From contig NZ_CP145809.1 of assembly GCF_038049925.1 (NCBI RefSeq), positions 2,452,599 through 2,516,598 of the forward strand: a stretch of 64,000 nucleotides of DNA. The letters run 5' to 3'. The DNA comes from Georgenia sp. M64 (GTDB lineage Bacteria; Actinomycetota; Actinomycetes; Actinomycetales; Actinomycetaceae). A model generated the notes under the pieces. That model was not told the DNA's origin. It ran no database searches and saw only the letters and a program-made list of their open reading frames with translations. Each line of letters begins with the position of its first letter. The first letter of the stretch is position 1. The position numbers and the translations under genes are program-made. Positions 26,398 through 34,491 of the stretch are shown piece by piece.

Positions 26398-26819
26398 CGC
26401 TGCCTCGTGATCCCGTGGTGAACGAGCTCGACCGCCTCGGTCGCCACCGCCCCGGACATCGCGTCGAGCTCCGCACCTGACCACCGCGCCGGGTACGCCG
26501 CGGCGCACACCCACCGCCAGGCCTCCTGACCCGCCTCGTCGAGGAGGACCACCGAGACGGTCCGGCGCTGCACCCGGCCGGAGATGACCTCCTGGTGCCA
26601 GTCCCACAGCCACCCGTCCACCAGCCCGCGCTTGAGGACGAGCGGGGGGTAGGTGGTCTTCAGCGCCAGCTGGTGCTCGAAGTCGTTGACGCCGCCCTCG
26701 CGGTAGGGCTCCACCTGGGTCTGACGCTCGACGCCGGAGACCGACTGGAACCCGCCGGCCTCGGTGCCGTCGATCTCCACAACGAACCGGAACAGACGGA
26801 AGGGGTCGGGGCGGGCCAT
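26394..26819 (-). CDS. Tail tube protein 2 (T4 gp19-like, Afp5 type)
   Basis: 141 residues of the TIGR02241 tube family: DPFRLFRFVVEIDGTEAGGFQSVSGVERQTQVEPYREGGVNDFEHQLALKTTYPPLVLKRGLVDGWLWDWHQEV. It begins at the ATG at 26819 with AGGAGG 6 bases upstream. Sharing the family with the other tube gene (27414-27857) but sitting next to LysM and spike genes, it is likely the tube initiator or hub-side ring rather than the main tube subunit. Confidence 0.94.
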   Translation of the reverse strand: MARPDPFRLFRFVVEIDGTEAGGFQSVSGVERQTQVEPYREGGVNDFEHQLALKTTYPPLVLKRGLVDGWLWDWHQEVISGRVQRRTVSVVLLDEAGQEAWRWVCAAAYPARWSGAELDAMSGAVATEAVELVHHGITRQR

Positions 26820-26830
26820 GACTCACCTCC

Positions 26831-27013
26831 TCAGAGGGTGTCGAACGGGTTGGCGGGTGCGCCGTCGAGCCGGCGGTTGATCTGGGAGATCTCCTCGCAC
26901 CAGCGGCGGCGCTGGGCGTGCTCGAGGGACATCAGCTCGGTCTGCGGCCAGTGGAAGTGGTAGGCGATGAAGGCCATCTCCTCGTAGAGCTGGGCCACGG
27001 GATAGGCCCTCAC
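26831..27013 (-). CDS. Small eCIS protein (DUF6760-like)
   Basis: 60 residues: RAYPVAQLYEEMAFIAYHFHW then LMSLEHAQRRRWCEEISQINRR. This short protein with a YEEMAFIAYHFHW helix and a SLEHxxRRRWCEEI motif is a recurring component beside tube genes in eCIS loci. The GTG at 27013 overlaps the upstream stop (GTGA). It may be a translated partner of the preceding assembly protein, by analogy with tail assembly chaperones. Confidence 0.85.
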   Translation of the reverse strand: MRAYPVAQLYEEMAFIAYHFHWPQTELMSLEHAQRRRWCEEISQINRRLDGAPANPFDTL

Positions 27014-27402
27014 GCTTCCCCCAGGGCGTAGACCCTCCCGCCCCCGGCGAGTCGACCGTCCGGCGCGCCGGCGGCGTGGCCGCCGACCTCGTCGCCCAGC
27101 CGGCCGTCCGGCTCGTCGGCGGCGTTGAGGCGTTCGTAGAGCCCCTGGAGGTAGTCCAGGTCGCTGGCGAACAGCCCCTCGACCACCTTGGTGTTGACGT
27201 CGGGCAGCGACCCGAGCCGGGTGACCACCCGGGCCAGGACGATGATCGTCAGGTAGGCGGGGTTGGCCTGCACCCGGGGGTCCTTGAGTGGCAGGATCTC
27301 GTCGGCCGCGGTGGCCAGGCGCATGACGCCGTCGGTGTGCAGGACGCCGTCGGCGTCGAGGTACCCCTTGGGGAGCGTGAAGTCGACCTCGGTGGCGAAC
27401 AT
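27010..27402 (-). CDS. eCIS/phage tail assembly protein, chaperone-like
   Basis: 130 residues; the ATG at 27402 has GGGAGG 6 bases upstream. The conserved core FATEVDFTLPKGYLDADGVLHTDGVMRLATAADEILPLKDPRVQANPAYLTIIVLARVVTRLG resembles the tail assembly protein placed after the tube gene in contractile tail clusters. The C-terminal 40 residues are Gly/Ala-rich and variable. Its 3' end overlaps the 60-residue gene by 4 bases, a pairing that recalls the overlapping tail chaperone genes of phages. Confidence 0.82.
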   Translation of the reverse strand: MFATEVDFTLPKGYLDADGVLHTDGVMRLATAADEILPLKDPRVQANPAYLTIIVLARVVTRLGSLPDVNTKVVEGLFASDLDYLQGLYERLNAADEPDGRLGDEVGGHAAGAPDGRLAGGGRVYALGEA

Positions 27403-27413
27403 GGTGTGCCTCC

Positions 27414-27857
27414 CTACTGGATCCGGCGGATGCCCTCGTTGGCGAGCTCGAGGGTGTCGATGGCCACCTCGTTGCCGGTGCCGTTGAGGTCGGTCGGGTC
27501 GTACTTGCACGGCCACGCGCGGGTGACCTCGAAGGCCGCCTTGTCCTCGCCGGCCTCGTTCTGCACCCGGATGACGACCGTCTTGCGGATGTCGTCCTGG
27601 AGCGTGGCGCCGCCGACGACGAGCTGGTGCCAGTCGGCGAGCTCGAGGGAGTCGGTGATCCCCCACTTGAGGGTGACGTTGGCGTACTTGGTCAGGCCGG
27701 AGAGCTTGCGGACCGTGAGGCGGGCCTCGTCGCCCTCCCGGTACTCGATCGGGTCGCTCGCGAGGTCCCCGATGGTCACCTCGGAGAACGCGGCCTGCTC
27801 GAGGCCGTCGATCTCGAGGCGGAACCGGAACTTCCGGAGCGGGTCCGTGCGTGCCAT
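27414..27857 (-). CDS. Main tail tube protein (Afp1 type)
   Basis: 147 residues of the T4 gp19-like tube family: DPLRKFRFRLEIDGLEQAAFSEVTIGDLASDPIEYREGDEARLTVRKLSGLTKYANVTLKWGITDSLELADWHQLV. It lies directly after the sheath gene, as the abundant tube subunit does in eCIS and T6SS loci. AGGAGG lies 9 bases before the ATG at 27857, inside the preceding 13-codon reading frame. Confidence 0.95.
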   Translation of the reverse strand: MARTDPLRKFRFRLEIDGLEQAAFSEVTIGDLASDPIEYREGDEARLTVRKLSGLTKYANVTLKWGITDSLELADWHQLVVGGATLQDDIRKTVVIRVQNEAGEDKAAFEVTRAWPCKYDPTDLNGTGNEVAIDTLELANEGIRRIQ

Positions 27858-27860
27858 CGC

Positions 27861-27902
27861 TCAGCCCTCCTGGCTCGTGGCGGTCGTGCCCGTGACGGTC
27901 AT
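27861..27902 (-). CDS. Possible 13-codon coupling ORF between sheath and tube genes
   Basis: ATG at 27902 overlaps the sheath stop in ATGA, reads MTVTGTTATSQEG, and stops 3 bases before the tube ATG. Its last codons contain the tube gene's AGGAGG. Ribosomes finishing the sheath could pass through it and reinitiate on the tube gene, adjusting the ratio. It may equally be chance; there is no direct sign of a peptide function. Confidence 0.3.
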   Translation of the reverse strand: MTVTGTTATSQEG

Positions 27903-29422
27903 GACTTCGCCTCCTGCGTCTTCTGGAAGACCCGGAAGACGACGAACTCGGCCGGCCGGACGGGCGCCACGCCGACCTCGACGATGAGGCGGCCGTTGAG
28001 GAGGTCGTCCTCGGTCATCGTCTCCCGGCCCACCGCGACGGAGAACGCCTCCTCCTCCTTCAGCCCGAGCAGCGCGCCCTCGCGCCACTGGGTCCGCAGG
28101 AACAGGGTCACGGTCTGCTTGACCCGCGCCCACAGCCGCGGGTCGTTGGGCTCGAACACGACCCACTGGGTGGAGTTGTAGATCGAGGCCTCGAGGAAGA
28201 TGAACAGCCGCCGCACGTTGACGTACTTCCACAGCGGGTCGCTGGACATCGTCCGGGCGCCCCACAGCCGGATGCCCCGGCCGGGGAACCGGCGGATGGC
28301 GTTGACCCCGCGGGGGTTGAGGATCTCCTGGGTGCCCTGGTTGATGTCGTACTCCAGGTCGATCGCCCCGGCGAGGGTCTCGTTCGCGGGGGCCTTGAAC
28401 ACCCCGCGGGTGTTGTCGGTGAGGGCGTAGATCCCGCACACCGACCCGCCCGGCGGGACCAGGGTGCGCACCCCGCTGCGGGGGTCGCTCACGTAGATCC
28501 ACGGGTAGTAGAACGCGCCGTACTTGGTGTCGGTGACGTCCGAGCGGGGCTCGATCCCGCTGGCGTTGCCCAGGCCCTGGAGGGAGTCGACGACGGCGAA
28601 GCGGAACCTGTTCCGCTCGCAGTGCGTGACCACCAGGCGCGCCGTGTCGTAGTCGACGCCGGGGGCGTAGACGATCGCCACCTCCCGGAACCGGTCGAGC
28701 TCGAGGGCCTTGAGACCGCGGCGCCGGCCGGGGTCGGCGTCGTCGACCTCGTAGTCGGCCGGGGTGAGCGGGTCGCCGTCGGCGCCGCCGTCGAGCTGGG
28801 CGGAGACGCCGTCGCCGGTGGGCAGCTCGGCGTCGTCGGCGGCCGAGATCTGCACCAGGGAAGAGTTGAACCCGTTGACCCGCTTGTCGAAGTACGCCGG
28901 CGAGGCGGGGTCGAGGCTGAGGTCGTCGAAGTCCTCCGCGATCGTGGGGACCGGCCCGTCGTCGATGCCGGCGGCGTCGGCCGGGACGTCGGCCGGGTTG
29001 GCCCAGTGGTCCACGCGCAGGCGGAACCCCACGGGGTTGCCGTCCGCGCCCCGGGTGCTGCCGGGCAGGATGCGGACCCAGGTGTTGTTGTAGGCGGTGC
29101 CCGGTCCGGTGGCGGTGACGGTGAACCCGCCGACGTCGACCGTCGCGGCGGCCGCCCCGGCCCCGGTGACGCGGGTGACGTAGCAGCGGCGTCCGCCGTT
29201 GTCGAAGAAGGTCTTCACGGCGTAGGGCAGGAACTTCCCGGCGCCGAAGACGTCGCCGAACCAGCGCAGGTACTCCCCGTAGCTGGTGGTCAGCCACGGT
29301 ACCAGCGGGCCGCGCTGCGCCTCTCCGAGGAACGCCGCGGTGCTGGTCGCCACGCCCTCGATCGGCTTGGGGCCCCGTTCGATCTCCTCGACGTAGACGC
29401 CCGGTGCGAGGTACTCAGGCAT
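27899..29422 (-). CDS. Contractile tail sheath protein (Afp2/Pvc2 type)
   Basis: 507 residues, the energy-storing outer sheath. The N-terminus MPEYLAPGVYVEEIERGPKPIEGVATSTAAFLGEAQRGP is the standard sheath opening. The C-terminal sheath fold is complete: GIRLWGARTMSSDPLWKYVNVRRLFIFLEASIYNSTQWVVFEPNDPRLW, REGALLGLKEEEAFSVAVGRETMTEDDLLNGRLIVEVGVAPVRPAEFVVFR. The ATG at 29422 has AGGAG 6 bases upstream, and the upstream gene's stop overlaps it by 8 bases. Only one sheath gene is present, while Afp/PVC have three, as in other actinobacterial eCIS. Confidence 0.96.
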   Translation of the reverse strand: MPEYLAPGVYVEEIERGPKPIEGVATSTAAFLGEAQRGPLVPWLTTSYGEYLRWFGDVFGAGKFLPYAVKTFFDNGGRRCYVTRVTGAGAAAATVDVGGFTVTATGPGTAYNNTWVRILPGSTRGADGNPVGFRLRVDHWANPADVPADAAGIDDGPVPTIAEDFDDLSLDPASPAYFDKRVNGFNSSLVQISAADDAELPTGDGVSAQLDGGADGDPLTPADYEVDDADPGRRRGLKALELDRFREVAIVYAPGVDYDTARLVVTHCERNRFRFAVVDSLQGLGNASGIEPRSDVTDTKYGAFYYPWIYVSDPRSGVRTLVPPGGSVCGIYALTDNTRGVFKAPANETLAGAIDLEYDINQGTQEILNPRGVNAIRRFPGRGIRLWGARTMSSDPLWKYVNVRRLFIFLEASIYNSTQWVVFEPNDPRLWARVKQTVTLFLRTQWREGALLGLKEEEAFSVAVGRETMTEDDLLNGRLIVEVGVAPVRPAEFVVFRVFQKTQEAKS

Positions 29423-30485
29423 TCGACTCTCCTGTCGTGGCGTGGGTTCCGGCGGTCCGGAGGCTCTCGCGCAGCTGCGCCTCCGACTCCGCCCTGTGCT
29501 TATCGCGGGCCTTCGTCGCCGCCGCGAGGTCGGCCTTGGCCGTGGTGGCGGCGGTCTCGGCATCGGCGAGCGCCCTCTGTGCGTCGGCGAGCGCCGTGAC
29601 GGCGTCGAGCAGCTTGTGCTCCAGGTCCTTGGGTGGGATGAGGCGGGGGCCCTCGCCGAAGGACTTCCGGCGGGCCGCCGCCGAGCCGAGCAACCAGTAC
29701 GCCAGCGCGTACTCACCGGCCTGGCGCGCCTTGGCGATCTCCTCGCGCCGGGTCTTGAGCTCGGTGTGCTGGGCGGTGACGGTCGCGGTGAGCTTCTTCC
29801 ACCCGGCCAGGGCGTCGGAGCGCTTCTTGACCCGGTCCTTGAGCCGGTCCCGCCTGCTCTCGGCGCTCGCGAGCGTCCGGGCAGCCTTCCTCGCCTTGCG
29901 ATCGAGCTTCTTGGTCCGGTCCGACCGTGCCTTGACGACGGCCTCGACCCCGGCGACACCGTCCTCACCCAGCTGCCGGCGCAGGCCCTCCTCCTGGGAC
30001 TGGAGGTACTCCCCGTAGGCCGTGTCCTCGCGGGCGAGTGCGTCGTAGGCGGCGGTGTAGGCGGTGGCGGCGGTCTCGGCGTCCTTCTGGACCGCGCGCA
30101 GGGTCGTCAGCCGGTTCTCGAGGTCCGCGAGCGCGACGTCGGCCTGGTTCTTCTTCGTACGCGCGGCGGTGGCCTCGGTCTCGAGCTGGGCGAGCTTCTC
30201 GGCGATCGTGTCGTCATCGCTCGAGCCGCTGTCGGTCGAGCCACCGCCGGTCGAGCCACCGCCGGTCGAGTCGTCGCCGGTGCTCGGTGCGCCCGATGCC
30301 GTGTCACCGACGGGCGCCTCGACCACCTCCTCGGTCTGCTCGGTCGGCAGCGCCTCCTCCTCGGTGGGGGGTGAGCCGCCCGCCTCCCCCACCGCCTGGC
30401 CCTGCGGCTGCAGCTGGTTGTCGAGGTCCTTCTGCTGGGCGGGCACCGCCTCGGCGTCACCGGCGTCCGCTGATGGTTCGCTCAC
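29415..30485 (-). CDS. Long coiled-coil eCIS protein (candidate ruler or scaffold)
   Basis: 356 residues; GTG at 30485 with AAGGAG 7 bases upstream. The first 95 residues are acidic and disordered, with (GGGST)-like repeats. Residues about 95-200 and 300-356 are long charged helices with heptad spacing (IAEKLAQLETEATAARTKKNQADVALADLENRLTTL; ALADAQRALADAETAATTAKADLAAATKARDK). A middle basic segment reads RKARKAARTLASAESRRDRLKDRVKKRSDAL. No family is recognised. It lies directly before the sheath gene and overlaps it by 8 bases. As no tape-measure gene was found elsewhere, this helical protein is a candidate to fill that role, though it could be a scaffold. Confidence 0.7.
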   Translation of the reverse strand: MSEPSADAGDAEAVPAQQKDLDNQLQPQGQAVGEAGGSPPTEEEALPTEQTEEVVEAPVGDTASGAPSTGDDSTGGGSTGGGSTDSGSSDDDTIAEKLAQLETEATAARTKKNQADVALADLENRLTTLRAVQKDAETAATAYTAAYDALAREDTAYGEYLQSQEEGLRRQLGEDGVAGVEAVVKARSDRTKKLDRKARKAARTLASAESRRDRLKDRVKKRSDALAGWKKLTATVTAQHTELKTRREEIAKARQAGEYALAYWLLGSAAARRKSFGEGPRLIPPKDLEHKLLDAVTALADAQRALADAETAATTAKADLAAATKARDKHRAESEAQLRESLRTAGTHATTGESNA

Positions 30486-30523
30486 GGCCGCGCTCCTTCC
30501 TTCTCGTTGGTGGTCCGCCCGGC

Positions 30524-31189
30524 TCAGGGGCCGGCTCGTACGTGGATGGGTGGGATGACGGCGTCGTCGAGGTCGACCGGCGCCGTGAAGACGTGGTGGC
30601 GGCCGTGCTGGAGCTGGACCGCCAGCGTCCGGGTGGGCAGACCGTCCTTGCCCACGGTCAGGACGACGTCGATCTCCACCGGCTCGTCCGGGGCCGGCGG
30701 GCGCAGCTCCACCACGAGCGCGAACGCCCCCCGCGCATCCGTCGTGGCCGGGAACTGCCGACCGGGGCCCGGCGCCGCGGCGGAGACCGTCGCGCCGTCC
30801 ACGGGTTCGGCCCCACCGGCCGGGCTCCGCACCACGACCCCGCGCACCAGGGTGGCGACGTCGTCGAAGGGGGCGTCCGGACGCCGCTCGAGCGCGACGA
30901 CGTGGCGCACCCCGTCCGTGGCGAGGTTGACGGTCAGGAGCACCGGGCCCCGGTAGATGCTGCGCTCGGTCCCGATGCGGAAGGTGAGGTCCTCGCCCGG
31001 CGGGGCGTTGAGCACCACCGCCTGGCCGCTGAGGTTGCGCACCACGGCGACCGGGCGCGGCTGCCCGGCGGCGACGTCCCACAGGGTCACGTCGACGTCG
31101 CCGCGCACCGGCCGGCGGGTGGCGCCGTCCATGAGGGTCACGACGGCGGTGACGACGTCGGTCCGGCCCTCCTCGAAGGCGATGCTCAC
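30524..31189 (-). CDS. eCIS protein with carboxypeptidase-regulatory-like (Ig-like) domain
   Basis: 221 residues, starting at the GTG at 31189 that overlaps the upstream stop (GTGA). Beta-rich: FRIGTERSIYRGPVLLTVNLATDGVRHVVALERRPDAPF, then a PVDGATVSAAAPGPGRQFPATTDARGAFALVVELRP segment with the G-A-x-V...T-D-x-x-G-x-F signature of the carboxypeptidase regulatory-like beta-sandwich. Similar proteins occur next to the DUF4255 gene in actinobacterial eCIS loci. No signal peptide. Its role may be a decoration of cap or sheath. Confidence 0.75.
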   Translation of the reverse strand: MSIAFEEGRTDVVTAVVTLMDGATRRPVRGDVDVTLWDVAAGQPRPVAVVRNLSGQAVVLNAPPGEDLTFRIGTERSIYRGPVLLTVNLATDGVRHVVALERRPDAPFDDVATLVRGVVVRSPAGGAEPVDGATVSAAAPGPGRQFPATTDARGAFALVVELRPPAPDEPVEIDVVLTVGKDGLPTRTLAVQLQHGRHHVFTAPVDLDDAVIPPIHVRAGP

Positions 31190-31785
31190 AGCGCCCCCAC
31201 CCGTTCGGCCAGCGGTCCGGGCGGGTCGGGCAGGACGCCGGCGCGGTAGCGGCGCTCGGTGACCCGGTCGTCGCGGACCGGCGGCGCGGACGTGACGAGC
31301 ACGGGGCTGGCCAGGTACACCATCGACGTGCGGTAGGACGACTGCGGCAGCAGCCCCCAGATGCGGCTGAGGTCCTCCACCGTGCACGGTTCGGGGGTGA
31401 CCCGCACGGTCTGCCCCGGCACCTGGTCGATGGTGGGGCGCTCGTGCAGGGCCCGCACGGCCGCCCCGAGGGTGAGGAGCTCGTCGGGGTCGGCGGCGCC
31501 GCCCCCGGCGCCGGTGGAGCGGAACACCGAGAGCAGGTAGCGCAGGTCCAGGGCGAGGGCGTCGGTCGCGACGAGGGGGCCGTCGGCGTCGCCGGGCCGC
31601 GGGACGAGCACCTGCTCGTTGCGCAGCGCCGGGCTCGGCACCACGTGGACGAGGAAGAGGGCGAGCTTGCGGTCGGCGACGTCCTCGGCCACCGGCGGGC
31701 CGACGTAGACCTTGCCCACGCCGACGGCGCTCTCGAGCCGGGCCTGCAGCGCGGCGGTGACCAGGGCGACGGCGTCGGCGGTCAT
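31186..31785 (-). CDS. DUF4255 protein (Afp16/Pvc16-like tail terminator)
   Basis: 199 residues. Signatures of the Pvc16 N-terminal family: VALVTAALQARLESAVG, LALFLVHVVPSPALRNEQV, LALDLRYLLSVFRSTG...DPDELLTLGAAVRALHERPTI, and a SSYRTSMVYLASPVLV end. Homologues cap the distal end of the tube and sheath and end polymerisation. The ATG at 31785 overlaps the ATPase stop by 4 bases, pairing ATPase and cap as in Afp15/Afp16. Confidence 0.93.
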   Translation of the reverse strand: MTADAVALVTAALQARLESAVGVGKVYVGPPVAEDVADRKLALFLVHVVPSPALRNEQVLVPRPGDADGPLVATDALALDLRYLLSVFRSTGAGGGAADPDELLTLGAAVRALHERPTIDQVPGQTVRVTPEPCTVEDLSRIWGLLPQSSYRTSMVYLASPVLVTSAPPVRDDRVTERRYRAGVLPDPPGPLAERVGAL

Positions 31786-34226
31786 GGTCGCACCAGCGCG
31801 GGTGTGCGCTCCTCGGGCACCGGCCAGTCGTCGAGGGTCTTCTCCGCGGCGAGCAGGCCGGTCTTGCGCAGCTCGCGGCGGGTGGCGGTGCGCACGTGGT
31901 CCAGGCCGATGGGGCCGCCGCCCGGTGCGGCGAGGAACGCGGCGTGCAGCGCGATGGACTGGATGCTGCCGCCGGTGATGGGCAGCCGGCTGGCGACGGC
32001 AGCGACGTCGAGGCCGTCCAGCGGCGCCGCCGGCGGGAACGCCTTGTGCCAGATCCGGGCCCGCTCGGCGGCGGTCGGGACGGCGAAGTCGACCACGAAG
32101 CGCAGGCGGCGCAGGAACGCGCCGTCGATGTTCGCCTTGAGGTTGGTCGTGAGGATCGTCAGGCCGCGGAAGGACTCGAGGCGCTGGAGGAGGTAGGCGA
32201 CCTCGACGTTGGCGTGGCGGTCGTGCGCGTCCTTGATCTCCGTGCGCTTGCCGAACACGGCGTCGGCCTCGTCGAAGAGCAGGACGGCGCCGGTGCGCTC
32301 GGCGGCCTCGAAGACCCGGTCGAGGTTCTTCTCGGTCTCGCCGATGTACTTCGAGACGGTCTTGGACAGGTCCACCTGGAGCAGGTCCACCCCGAGGTCG
32401 CGGGCGATGATCTGGGCGGCCATGGTCTTGCCGGTGCCGCTCGGGCCGCTGAAGAGGGCCGCGACGCCCTGCCCGTAGGGCACGCGGGCGGCGAACCCCC
32501 ACTCCTCGAGCACCCGGCCGGCGTGCAGGACGTGCTGCGGGATGGCCTTGAGCAGGGTCCGGTTCTCCTCCCCGAGCACGATGTCGTCCCAGCCGTAGAC
32601 GGGCTCGACGCCGCGCACCCCGGCCGGCAGCGCCGTGGGGCGCAGGTCGCGGGCGGCGCGCTGGACGAGCTCGACGGCGGAGCCGGCAGTCCCGTCCGCG
32701 AGCTGCTGGGCGGCCATCGTGGCGGCGTCGTCGAAGGTGCCGGGCTCGAGGGCAACCGTGGCGGCGAGCCGCTCGGCGTCGCCGGGGCGCAGCGGCAGCT
32801 CGGCGTGCTCGGCCGCGCGGGTCCACCAGGTGGCCCGCTCGGTCGCGGAGACGGCGGGGGCCCGCAGGACGAGCCTCGACCGGGCCGGGAGGTCGCCGTC
32901 GGCGGCGACGAGGCCGCGGCTCCCTGCCCGGTGCCGCACGAGGTCGCCGACCCGGCGGCGCTCGGCCTCGTCCAGGGCGTCGGTGCCGAGCAGGAGCAGG
33001 GCGCCGCCGAGGAGGTGGGCGAGCGCCGCCCAGTCGCCCGCCGCGCCCGCGCGGGCGCCGGGCTCGACGCCCGCGAGGTCGCCGACGACGACGGGCAGGC
33101 CGATCCAGGCGGTCAGCCGGGTGAACCAGCGCCGGCCGCCGTCCCCGCCGACCAGGCGGACCACCGTGCCGCGGCGGGCGGCGTCCTCGAGGCGCCGGGC
33201 CAGCTCGCTCTCCTCGGCGGAGAGCGGCGGCTCCGCGCCGGCGAGGGACGCCCGCAGCTGGGCGCCGAGCCGGGCCGCGGCGTCCTCGGCGGAGGGGGCG
33301 AGCAGGTGGGCGAGCACCGCGGCGGCCGGGGCGTAGCCGACGTCGACGGCGGGGGCCTCGCTCTCGACCGGCCGGACCAGACCGGTGTCCACGAGCGAGC
33401 GGGCGCGGCGCAGGTCCCAGGTGGCGACCCGGGCGCCGGTTAGCAGCTCGGCCAGGAGGGTCAGGCTGGGCCGGCGGCGGGTGAGGTCGTCCTGGAGGAC
33501 GCCGACCGCCGTCGCGTAGCGCCCGTCGATCTCCGGGGCGAGGACGAGGCCGAGGAGGCGGAGGTCCTGGTCGGTGAGGTCGAACGTGGCCGCGACGTCC
33601 GCGAGCGCCGGGGGCAGGGCGGACCGGGAGACGAAGAGGCCGTCGTCGGTGTCGGCGAGCCGGGCGGCGAGGTCGTCGGCCTGGGGCCGGGCAGGGTCCA
33701 CGCCGAGCATCTCCAGGGCGTCGCGCGGGCTGACCGACCAGCCGAGCACCCCCTGGCCGCCCTCGCCGAACCGGCGGGTCAGGGCCAGTGCCAGGCTCGT
33801 CTCGATCCAGCCGGCCAGCGGCGCGAGCCCCTCCGCGTCGACGCCGCGGGCACCGGCGGGGACCACCCGGATCCGGTCCCGCTCGTCGTCGGGCGGTGTG
33901 GTGCGGGCCTCCCCGGCGAGCGCCCGGACGACGTCGGCGAGCTCCTCCCAGCGGGCGTTGTCCACCCCGACGAACGACCGCGCCGCGGCCGGGTCGAGCA
34001 GCACGACCATGCGCACGGCCGGCTCGTCGAGGTAGCGCCGGCACGCCGAGGGGTCGCTGCCCTCGAGGACGAGCACCACGGGCTCGACGGCGGTGCCGAG
34101 GACGGCGTCGGGGTCGTCGACCGCGACGACGGCGAACTCGCCGGTCTCGCTGAGCAGCGCGCGCAGACCCTCGGCGAACGGTTCGCTCGAGAACGGACCG
34201 ATGAAGATGGTCATCCTGCGCGCCAC
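31782..34226 (-). CDS. eCIS AAA+ ATPase (Afp15/Pvc15-like)
   Basis: 814 residues if started at the GTG at 34226 (GGAG 5 bases upstream); an ATG 4 codons later (34214) is the alternative. The N-terminal 550 residues are Ala/Arg/Asp-rich with winged-helix-like segments and a degenerate ATPase-like module (LLGGALLLLGTDALDE). The C-terminal AAA+ domain has Walker A GPSGTGKT (about residue 595), Walker B LLFDEADAVFGKR (about 645), sensor 1 TILTTNLKANID and an arginine finger in AFLRRLRFVVDF. eCIS ATPases of this type are needed for assembly. First gene of the minus-strand operon, so its upstream region holds the operon promoter. Confidence 0.94.
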   Translation of the reverse strand: MARRMTIFIGPFSSEPFAEGLRALLSETGEFAVVAVDDPDAVLGTAVEPVVLVLEGSDPSACRRYLDEPAVRMVVLLDPAAARSFVGVDNARWEELADVVRALAGEARTTPPDDERDRIRVVPAGARGVDAEGLAPLAGWIETSLALALTRRFGEGGQGVLGWSVSPRDALEMLGVDPARPQADDLAARLADTDDGLFVSRSALPPALADVAATFDLTDQDLRLLGLVLAPEIDGRYATAVGVLQDDLTRRRPSLTLLAELLTGARVATWDLRRARSLVDTGLVRPVESEAPAVDVGYAPAAAVLAHLLAPSAEDAAARLGAQLRASLAGAEPPLSAEESELARRLEDAARRGTVVRLVGGDGGRRWFTRLTAWIGLPVVVGDLAGVEPGARAGAAGDWAALAHLLGGALLLLGTDALDEAERRRVGDLVRHRAGSRGLVAADGDLPARSRLVLRAPAVSATERATWWTRAAEHAELPLRPGDAERLAATVALEPGTFDDAATMAAQQLADGTAGSAVELVQRAARDLRPTALPAGVRGVEPVYGWDDIVLGEENRTLLKAIPQHVLHAGRVLEEWGFAARVPYGQGVAALFSGPSGTGKTMAAQIIARDLGVDLLQVDLSKTVSKYIGETEKNLDRVFEAAERTGAVLLFDEADAVFGKRTEIKDAHDRHANVEVAYLLQRLESFRGLTILTTNLKANIDGAFLRRLRFVVDFAVPTAAERARIWHKAFPPAAPLDGLDVAAVASRLPITGGSIQSIALHAAFLAAPGGGPIGLDHVRTATRRELRKTGLLAAEKTLDDWPVPEERTPALVRP

Positions 34227-34491
34227 TGCTGCTCCAACCCGGGACGTCGTCCCACCATGGCGCGGGCCGCGGGCCGGGCCAATGGATCGTCCGGGCCGAA
34301 GAGGATCCGGGTCGGGTCCTGGATCCACGGGCCGCCGGATCCATGCCGACACCCCCGTGGACAGACCCACCCATTTCGGACCGGATCCGCCTTGCCAGGG
34401 CGCGCCGGGACGCGAGACGCTTGTGGCTTCAAGGGGGGCCTGTGGTCGGCGGTGAACCCTTCAGCCGCCGGCATGAGGGTCGGGGAACCTG
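34227..34491. promoter_or_regulatory. Divergent control region of the eCIS operon and LuxR regulator, with GGATCC repeats
   Basis: 265 bases separate the eCIS ATPase gene from the regulator gene. Perfect GGATCC palindromes occur at 34303, 34321, 34337 and 34383 (starts 18, 16 and 46 bases apart), in a variable context that includes ATCCGGGTCG and ATCCACGGG. A related GGATCG is at 34284. Clustered palindromes in a short divergent region look like binding sites for a dimeric regulator, most simply the neighbouring LuxR-type protein. I could not place convincing -35/-10 boxes for either gene. Confidence 0.5.
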
